DNA of 64,000 nucleotides from Actinernus sp. WN-2022 (taxonomy: Eukaryota > Cnidaria > Anthozoa > Actiniaria > Actinernidae): positions 1,396,501-1,460,500 of the forward strand of contig JAOWCC010000044.1 of the NCBI GenBank assembly GCA_030867875.1. The letters are read 5' to 3'. Position 1 is the stretch's first letter. Each line of letters starts with the position of its first letter. Positions 57,834 through 64,000 of this stretch are shown one piece after another. A model generated the notes under the pieces. That model did no database searches. It saw only the letters and a program-made list of their open reading frames with translations, and was not told the DNA's origin. Position numbers and translations under genes: made by a program.

Positions 57834-59516
57834 ATGTCAACAGAGCCCTGGGATGTTCTCCTATTGAAAGTTGGTTTAGATGAAGTAAATGAAGAACTGG
57901 ATAGAAGGACTAAGGTAATCCTAAATACTTTGAGGGATATAACGTCTGTTGTCACCAATGATAACAATCTAATTGAGCGAATTCAGTCTCTCAGACAAAC
58001 TTGGTTTCCCGCGAAAGACCAATACGGTAGAAATGTTTTGCATCTTGCTGCACTTAGTGGGAACACAAGATTAGTTAGGAGTTTGGTTTATTCTGGTGCT
58101 AAGGTTAATGAGAGAGACGGTATTGGCCAGACGCCATTAACGTTAGCTTTGCATAAAGGCCACCTCAACGCCGCTAAGTTCTTGTTAGATGAGGGAGCGT
58201 CGGTGGACGACAGACTTCACGAGACTACTGTGGCACCATTGGAAATCGCAAAAACAAGGCATGATGAAACGATGGAAAATGAGATTAACAAGAAATTGTC
58301 CATGCAACACGATGTATACGAACATATAGCCTCATCTTTCAAAAGACCAGAGAATGTTTCAGAGGAAATGAAGTGTGCAGGAGGTGTGAACTTTGCACGC
58401 GTGTTGGATATTAACGTTGGGGACCAAAAGAATACAGTCACTTTGCAGACCTGTGCTAATCGCTGCCCTGATAAATATGGAACCCATGTGCCAGGCGGGG
58501 GCGATTTTCACAATCGAGGATACATAAACGAATCAATAGCAAGAATTGCAGGCCCTGGGGTTTTTTGGAATGTCACTGAAAAAGACATGAAGAGGCCAAC
58601 AGTCAATCCATCTTCATTCAAGCTTAAATTCAAAGAGAATAACTACAACAACAATGAAGAGGCACTCCTCGACTACGACGAAGGACTTTCTATTGCCATG
58701 ATCAAAACATTCCAAAATTCCCCATTTTCCCCAAGTGAACAAGAATTAAAGGAATGTCTAAAAAGAAATGGAAACCACAACGAGGTGTTATTGGAGAAAC
58801 TTAGAGAATGGACTTCTATTCACATATCTGAGGATGAGGTTTTTTCTTATCACACAACATTCATTAACGATCTCATGCCTATTACCAAATGGTACATAGA
58901 ATCTGTTCGGTATGGGAATGGTCTTGCCATAGAAGGTGTATGGATGATGTGTCCTCCTTTGTACGTACAGGTTGGAAAAACGAATTACAGGGACGAAGCG
59001 TTTACACAATGTGTGAATGCTTTGGCTAAGCTTCCTCTGGCGTACAGAAAAATGTACCAACAAAATCGAACCGTAAATTTACAAGGGAAGCAAGGTAGAC
59101 AATTGGCTGGAGACGAATGGGTTGAGGATTTTCTTGTTCGCCCAGTCAAACAATATGCCTCTGCACAAAGTTCATTTGTTTTGGTTGAACTAATGTCGTG
59201 TAGTGTGAACCTTTTGGAGATGAACAGAACAATGTATAAAAGCAGGGAAGCTTTTGATATACACAATACCAGGAAACACCAGGTCCCAAGTTCAAAGTAT
59301 GATCAACTCAAAGTCGCACAATTCGCTTTGAAGGAGAACTGGTTTGAATGTAAAAGTCGTAATGTCGTTCTTAAATATCCGTGGGCCGATGTTAAATGCA
59401 AAGAAGGGGAGGGAGTTCCTAGCAAGTACATCAAGCCGTTAGAAAAGGGAAATGAAAAAGCCGAAAAAGAATTTAAACCTTTTCTTCACAGAAAGTTTCC
59501 AAATGAGTTACTTTAA
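57834..59516 (+). CDS. Ankyrin-repeat protein with transposon-type C-terminal domain, 560 aa
   Basis: ATG 57834; single open frame, no intron needed. Residues ~60-130 hold two clear ankyrin repeats (DQYGRNVLHLAALSGNTRLV, GQTPLTLALHKGHLNAAKFL). After a linker, residues ~310-500 form a distinct domain (WYIESVRYGNGLAIEG, then NYRDEAFTQCVNALA, RTVNLQGKQGRQLAGDEWVE). I associate this with multicopy cnidarian DUF6589-like proteins (memory, not a search). Together with the 753-aa gene upstream on the same strand, it may make up the transposase system, the two holding parts that are one protein elsewhere. Function unproven. The frame is fully intact. Confidence 0.75.
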   Translation: MSTEPWDVLLLKVGLDEVNEELDRRTKVILNTLRDITSVVTNDNNLIERIQSLRQTWFPAKDQYGRNVLHLAALSGNTRLVRSLVYSGAKVNERDGIGQTPLTLALHKGHLNAAKFLLDEGASVDDRLHETTVAPLEIAKTRHDETMENEINKKLSMQHDVYEHIASSFKRPENVSEEMKCAGGVNFARVLDINVGDQKNTVTLQTCANRCPDKYGTHVPGGGDFHNRGYINESIARIAGPGVFWNVTEKDMKRPTVNPSSFKLKFKENNYNNNEEALLDYDEGLSIAMIKTFQNSPFSPSEQELKECLKRNGNHNEVLLEKLREWTSIHISEDEVFSYHTTFINDLMPITKWYIESVRYGNGLAIEGVWMMCPPLYVQVGKTNYRDEAFTQCVNALAKLPLAYRKMYQQNRTVNLQGKQGRQLAGDEWVEDFLVRPVKQYASAQSSFVLVELMSCSVNLLEMNRTMYKSREAFDIHNTRKHQVPSSKYDQLKVAQFALKENWFECKSRNVVLKYPWADVKCKEGEGVPSKYIKPLEKGNEKAEKEFKPFLHRKFPNELL

Positions 59517-59614
59517 TTTTTGTATTTGCAAAACTATATAAAACACATAGAACTCTCTTTGATATTGGGACACCTGTGGTAAAAGGTCATTGAATAGGAT
59601 TATTTATACATTAA

Positions 59615-59774
59615 ACAAGGACCTGCACTATAAAAGTAGCTGGCCAGGCTAAACACAATACACTAATTACAACCAATTGTTTCTGGTCTTTCCCTTGGGA
59701 TGTATGGCATACATTGTACATTTTGTGTATTGTGTTTCGCCTGACCAGGCTACTTTTATAGTGCAGGTCCTTGT
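59615..59774. mobile_element. Fold-back MITE, 160 bp
   Basis: ACAAGGACCTGCACTATAAA is inverted as TTTATAGTGCAGGTCCTTGT. Further inverted pairs (AGGCTAAACACAATACAC) run towards the centre. Confidence 0.8.
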
Positions 59775-59940
59775 TATGACATGACACTTACATGTCCAGT
59801 GAGTACATGTAATTATAATTTTTTTAACAGAAACTGAAATGACTGTGTAATAATAATCCAGTAAATGCTCTATGTGTCTTACAATATATCTCAACTAAAA
59901 TAATTATATTGCATGTTGCATTGTCAAAATGTACTATATA

Positions 59941-60019
59941 TAGAAAGTACAATTTTGATAATACACTGTATCTGACAAGATGTCTGGGATGAGTATTATC
60001 AAAATTGTACTTTCTATTT
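59941..60019. repeat. Hairpin, 24-bp arms
   Basis: TAGAAAGTACAATTTTGATA and on through ATAC is inverted at the right after about 30 bp. Confidence 0.8.
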
Positions 60020-60163
60020 GTTGCAGAGCATGGTCCATTACACAATTCAACTCTGGTTTGTTTCTTGTTTTATGTATATATTGTTTAATTACAAGCATTT
60101 ACATATAAATGTATGTATACATTAAGCTGTAACAGCCAAAATAGCTTTGATAATACATTGTGC

Positions 60164-60225
60164 TAGCCTCCTCCGCAGGCCTCAATTCGGAATATGTGAA
60201 CCAAAATTGGGATTCCTGTGGCCTA
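60164..60225. repeat. Fragment of the TAGCCTCC family terminus
   Basis: TAGCCTCCTCCGCAGG followed by GGGATTCCTGTGGCCTA. Only one end is present. Confidence 0.6.
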
Positions 60226-60334
60226 GTTCAAGTAGTTATTAGTAAAAAAAAATCAAACTTTTTCCAGTTGTCAATTTCCAAAATGGAAATCCATACCTTA
60301 ATTTAACAGCCTTAATAATAATAAATAATGTCAT

Positions 60335-62296
60335 TTAAGATTTCTCATACCTGTATACTGTCAAATTATTCTCTAGAACATTGTGAGCCTTTGCCCCCAA
60401 AACAATATCAATGGTAATGCTTCCACTAGTACCTTTCTTCAGCACTTTCTCAGCCAGAACTTCATGAAAAATCAAAAGATTTAAAAACTTTGAAAGTAAT
60501 GACACTGATTCAAATTTCTTTTGCAGTGCACCAAAATTGGCACAGTGACGCATTTCCAAGACTGACTTCTGTTTACTGCCAGCCAAAAACAGTTTTAATG
60601 TTTTACAAGACATATCAATACCTGTAAGTTCTACAACCGACTGCACAACTTTAAGTGCATCAGTTGTTCCATCAGTTAATTGAAAGGAGCCACGGTATTT
60701 GCAGTTATCACAGCTTGTCATACAAAGGAAACTGTCTCGAGCTTCACCAAAATAAGCCATAATTGCTTTGTGGCGACATTTAACAGGATTCTCCACCATA
60801 ACTATCAGATCATTGAGGTTCTCATACTGGGAAGTGAGATTGTCTTTGTTCTGACCATTAAATAGCTTGTATAATGTGTTCTTGTCTGAACTAGAATTGT
60901 AGAGCCTACATGTTGCAGGTAACCCATCTCTTCCTGCCCTACCGCACTGTTGGAAGTATTCCTCCACACTTGTTGGCAGTTTGGCATGCACCACATACCG
61001 GACATCTTGCTTGTCAATGCCCATACCGAAGGATGAATTCGCTATAATGACATTTGCTTCCCCACTCATCCACTTTGCATAATTTGCAGCTTTGACATCT
61101 TCTGACAGCTGGCCATGATATTTGACAGTACTGATATCCCTTTTCAAGAGTTCACTGTGAAGTTTAGACACATCATGAGGCAGTACACAATACACAATCC
61201 CGCATTCATCTCTTCCCTCTCTTTCCGATATATACTGTGCCAGTTCGTCAAAATGCTTAACAGAACGTTCAACCACTTCCAAATATAAATTGTCTCTAAA
61301 TATTGTATTCCTCAAGACCTTAAAATTCCCAAATATTTCTTTGAGATTATTCTCAAGCTTAGTCGTAATGGTGGCACTCAGCAACAGTTTCGGACACTTT
61401 GCTTTAGCTAAGCCTTCACAAACCTCTTTAAAAGCAGGTCTAAACGTACTACCCCAGGTTGAGATGGTGTGGGCTTCGTCGAAGACAATCCTTGCTAGAT
61501 CTTGAGAATCGATTTTCTCACGAAGAGGTCCACCGTCTAGCATTTCTGGCGTAACCAGAACTACTCGGAATTTGTTTAGTTCCTGAAGATGTTCTGTCTG
61601 TAGATCTTGAGGTACATCACCAGTGAATTTACAAGCATAAATATTCAAAGCTGAACAACGCATCAGGGTATCGTCGATGAGGGATTTAATCCGGGACACG
61701 ACGACGGTGGGCTTAGACGAAAGCACGGCTGGCAGCAAAAACATTAGTGTCTTACCCCCACCCGTTCCAACTATTGTTAGAACATCGGTTCCAGATAACG
61801 TGGCAGCAATTGTTTCCTTTTGAAGAGGACGAAACGAAGTAAATCCAAAGTACTGTCTCAGCGCATCGTCAATCAAGTCATCGTTTGCAAGAGCGTCGGT
61901 AGAGTTGAAGTTGACTGCCGTATCCGAATTTGTTTCAACAGCGGGCGAAGAGGAAGCACTTTGTCTCTCAAAGTTTGAAGTCACAATTCTATCAAGCTCA
62001 ACCATCACTTCACCCTGACGTTCGAATACACCGTAAACACGTCGTTCTTCGTTTGAAGCACGCCAAACAGTCACTGTTGGTGTCGTTCCGATGTGTGAAA
62101 TGTTTGGCAAAAGCTTCAACTCCAGCAAAAAGAATCCCATCTTGAGTGCTGCCTCATAACTCGAGCTTGCTTTTACGGTCAGTTCAAAATCCATACTTTT
62201 AGTTTGATAAACTAAAGAGTTTCCTTCATCGAATGTGGGAAGCGTTGAAATCTTTACCATTAGCGAGAGGACGATAACTGTTGTGTCAGACGCCAT
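60335..62296 (-). CDS. RecQ-like DNA helicase, 653 aa
   Basis: ATG 62296 to TAA 60335, no introns. The N-terminal ~135 residues are unique. Then come RecQ motif 0 FGFTSFRPLQ (150-159), Walker A GTGGGKT (177-183), DEAH (273-276), LLSATI (305-310), GMGIDKQDVRYVVH (424-437) and the arginine-finger motif QCGRAGRDG (450-458). A RecQ-type zinc cluster follows (CRHKAIMAYFGEA ... CDNC). A 3'-5' unwinding activity is expected. It sits just inside the right terminus of the TIR transposon, pointing inward, so it is a transposon passenger or transposition factor rather than the host repair gene. All motifs are intact. Confidence 0.9.
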   Translation of the reverse strand: MASDTTVIVLSLMVKISTLPTFDEGNSLVYQTKSMDFELTVKASSSYEAALKMGFFLLELKLLPNISHIGTTPTVTVWRASNEERRVYGVFERQGEVMVELDRIVTSNFERQSASSSPAVETNSDTAVNFNSTDALANDDLIDDALRQYFGFTSFRPLQKETIAATLSGTDVLTIVGTGGGKTLMFLLPAVLSSKPTVVVSRIKSLIDDTLMRCSALNIYACKFTGDVPQDLQTEHLQELNKFRVVLVTPEMLDGGPLREKIDSQDLARIVFDEAHTISTWGSTFRPAFKEVCEGLAKAKCPKLLLSATITTKLENNLKEIFGNFKVLRNTIFRDNLYLEVVERSVKHFDELAQYISEREGRDECGIVYCVLPHDVSKLHSELLKRDISTVKYHGQLSEDVKAANYAKWMSGEANVIIANSSFGMGIDKQDVRYVVHAKLPTSVEEYFQQCGRAGRDGLPATCRLYNSSSDKNTLYKLFNGQNKDNLTSQYENLNDLIVMVENPVKCRHKAIMAYFGEARDSFLCMTSCDNCKYRGSFQLTDGTTDALKVVQSVVELTGIDMSCKTLKLFLAGSKQKSVLEMRHCANFGALQKKFESVSLLSKFLNLLIFHEVLAEKVLKKGTSGSITIDIVLGAKAHNVLENNLTVYRYEKS

Positions 62297-62431
62297 CTTT
62301 AGACTACAAACTAACTTAACCCCGTCCCTGGTTATATTCTCGATTCGTTTATTTGATTGCTCCCTTCCCTGGTCAAATATGAATTGTCGTGCGCGACGCG
62401 GTATGCGCAGTACCGCCTAATGTTGTTAATT

Positions 62432-62599
62432 TCTGGCAGGCATCTCTCTTTCTTTTTCTTTTCCCCTCCCCCCCTCCCCCCCCCCCCCCCCTTTCCCCCT
62501 CGCCTCAGTCTCTCCGCCTTCGTCTCACTCGCCACAGGGATCCCAATCCGAAAAATTTCCGAAAATTTTTCGGAAGACAGTTGCCTGCGGAGGACGCTA
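62432..62599 (-). repeat. Right terminal inverted repeat of the large transposon
   Basis: The outer 80 bp is the inverse of 31148-31227. The inner part includes a C/T tract with runs of C up to about 14. Confidence 0.75.
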
Positions 62600-62608
62600 A
62601 AAGCGAAC
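62600..62608. repeat. 9-bp target duplication, right
   Basis: AAAGCGAAC, equal to 31139-31147. Confidence 0.75.
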
Positions 62609-62634
62609 TAAAGTAAGACAAATAAGCAGATCGC

Positions 62635-62795
62635 GAAAATCCCGAATCCCGCCTCTCGGTGCCCGTATCCCGCAGCAAAAATCATCTATATCCCGCGTCC
62701 CGTCAAATGTTGAAATCCCGAAATCCCGCCTCATTTTCTTTCATATCCCGAATCCCGTGTTCAAAAAATGGCCAATCCCGCATCCCGTAAAACCT
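62635..62795. repeat. ATCCCG minisatellite
   Basis: About a dozen ATCCCG motifs with 5-15 bp spacing. Non-coding. Confidence 0.75.
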
Positions 62796-63314
62796 ATTGT
62801 GGACCCTCCTCATACAGCACTTAAGGTGGCTCGCAGATATTGTGACAGCCGAATTGGCATCGTAAAGACACACTTTTGAGCGGGATGTTTTTGGCCGATC
62901 ATCGAGATTTTTTGGACCATGTATTTTCTGATTTCGAAGAAAAGTAATCAAAAACCGAGATACATAACATTTGTGGAGATACATGTGCTTCTTTCGACCC
63001 CTTGTTTTTACATAAAATGCAAAAAACATCTTCAAAATGACACGATATATATTTTATATAATTTTTAATTGCTGTTCTAGATTAACTAACACATGAGCTT
63101 TGTTTGGAAACGAGTTTTAATAAAATCGATGGAATGGAAACTTCTACAGAAAAAGAGATATACATGTTACCGCAAAATATTATGTTCGCCAATTTCTTGC
63201 AAAAGGTAATCAAATATGGTCGCTCATTCCAATTCTACCCGGTAATCTATAGGTTAACACCCAAGAAAACTACTTTGTTGACTACAAGGAAATCGAGAAA
63301 GCGGAGTATATCAC

Positions 63315-64000
63315 TAGATGAGTATGGTAAAGTGTCCTATTTGTGCTAAAACTCTCAGAAAAAAACAGTAGAGCCTTGACATATGACTCTTGCCGTCTGT
63401 CTTCACCTCAAGTGCTCTGCCTTATCCTATAAGGATTATAAACTGCTTACTTCTACCATAGTTAATAGAGTGGAATGGTTATGAAACCCGGCAAACTTCA
63501 AAGGGGCTAACAAAGGCGCTGCGATTTATGTTGGAAGGGGGCAAGACAAAAGATTGTGCAGGGTCATAGTTCATTAGCGTCCCCTGAACGACTGAACTCA
63601 CACGTTTCTATTGGCTGATTGATTAACACATTGGAATTTCTATTGTGTTTTGTGCAGGGTAGTGGTTGAAAAAAGCTAACAAAGACATATAACAAAGAAG
63701 GTCGCTGGGTTTCATAACCATTCCACTCTATTAACTATGCTTCTACTAATGATTCATGGCTATGTCAATCATGTAGTTTTAACTCAGAATTTCCTTTTCA
63801 TGATGTTAGTAATAAGGAACTGTTAAAACTCTCCTATAATTCAAATACTAGCTGTTTCTGTTCTAGTAATTTAATTAAAGCTAGATTAGAAGATCTACTC
63901 CAATTTGAAGTTACATCCACAATTAGTAATGTCCCAAATCTCCCTTCTCTTGACCCCGAGATAAATATTCCTGCTAAGGTTAATTTTAATTATTATACCA
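63315..64000 (+). pseudogene. LINE open reading frame with PHD finger, broken, runs off the window
   Basis: KCPICAKTL (63328-63354), a shifted TYDSCRLSS, HLKCSALSYKDY, and DSWLCQSCSF (63750-63780) are the Cys/His pairs of a PHD finger of the kind placed before the endonuclease in CR1/jockey-like LINEs. At least two frameshifts and a MITE (63457-63739) interrupt it. Beyond it the frame stays open to the window edge, so the rest of the LINE may lie outside. Confidence 0.6.
63457..63739. mobile_element. MITE, 283 bp, 7-bp TSD
   Basis: CATAGTTAATAGAGTGGAAT is inverted at the right end; arms about 33 bp. The direct repeat CTTCTAC flanks it (63450-63456, 63740-63746). It is inserted in the LINE PHD finger. 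Confidence 0.85.

Larger units (their letters stand above)
31148..62599. mobile_element. Large TIR DNA transposon, 31.45 kb with nested provirus (about 9.67 kb without it)
   Basis: The left end (31148) begins TAGCCTCCTCCGCAGG. The right end (62599) is its inverse with one change in the first eight bases. The termini match for about 80 bp at close to 88%, and looser similarity (purine-rich tract, then TGCCTGC) extends to about 170 bp. The same 9-bp sequence AAAGCGAAC flanks both ends (31139-31147 and 62600-62608). Two small relatives in this window also have 9-bp duplications (GGGAATTGG, GGGTAGGGG), so 9 bp is the family's target size. Inside are three genes: the eight-exon gene (31449-56951), the ankyrin-domain gene (57834-59516) and a RecQ-like helicase on the minus strand (60335-62296). 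The Polinton provirus is nested in the first gene's last intron. I cannot assign the element to a named superfamily. Confidence 0.75.

Noticed and set aside
1..64000. CRISPR arrays, bacterial operons or riboswitches
   Set aside because: No spaced direct-repeat arrays of that kind; introns, LTRs, LINEs and Pol II/III promoter forms show eukaryotic DNA.

Overview
This is animal nuclear DNA, AT-rich and intron-bearing, and is almost entirely built of nested mobile elements. The element families (an OTU-bearing Helitron2/Helentron, a Ty3/gypsy element, jockey/CR1-like LINE pieces, a Polinton/adintovirus with a hexon-like capsid gene, and RPA-like and RecQ-like gene copies) suggest a cnidarian, probably an anthozoan. 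That assignment is inference. No ordinary single-copy host gene could be recognised.

Layout. 1-7.7 kb: fold-back and MITE copies, a decayed LINE reverse transcriptase, and dispersed repeats. 7.7-20.1 kb: a decayed Helentron coding for a 2A-like peptide, OTU protease, HUH Rep, PIF1 helicase and endonuclease. Its OTU domain is split by a young Ty3/gypsy element (8731-13437; 136-bp LTRs; TSD TTCAG). 20.4-31.1 kb: a hairpin array, a 0.3-kb tandem duplication, a broken RPA-like gene, minisatellites, a SINE-like copy and MITEs. 31.15-62.60 kb: one large TIR transposon, bounded by 80-bp inverted termini and a 9-bp direct repeat (AAAGCGAAC), carrying three genes: an eight-exon gene for 753 aa, an ankyrin-domain gene and a RecQ-like helicase. 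62.6-64 kb: a minisatellite and a LINE PHD-finger fragment split by a MITE.

The last intron of the eight-exon gene holds a complete 21,785-bp Polinton/adintovirus provirus (34403-56187; TSD GAGATG). The outer 229 bp of its TIRs are identical, so it is recent. On the plus strand it carries a 926-aa protein of unknown role, a retroviral-type integrase with chromodomain, two penton-like proteins, a basic protein, the hexon-like major capsid protein, an adenain-like protease, the packaging ATPase, and five small virion-type genes. On the minus strand it carries protein-primed DNA polymerase B, a small acidic protein and a GRF zinc-finger gene. A spliced plus-strand locus has F-box/RING-like terminal exons.

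Most unusual signals: a textbook -1 frameshift site (A7 heptamer, 5-nt spacer, 7-bp GC stem) joining the two integrase frames; a Pol III tRNA-like gene (A box, B box, T8 terminator) inside an intron at the 5' end of polymerase B, reminiscent of adenovirus VA RNA; one promoter module present in both TIRs and again internally; and three alternative zinc-binding terminal exons sharing one leader and one splice phase. Exon boundaries are read from splice consensus only; no transcript data were available.
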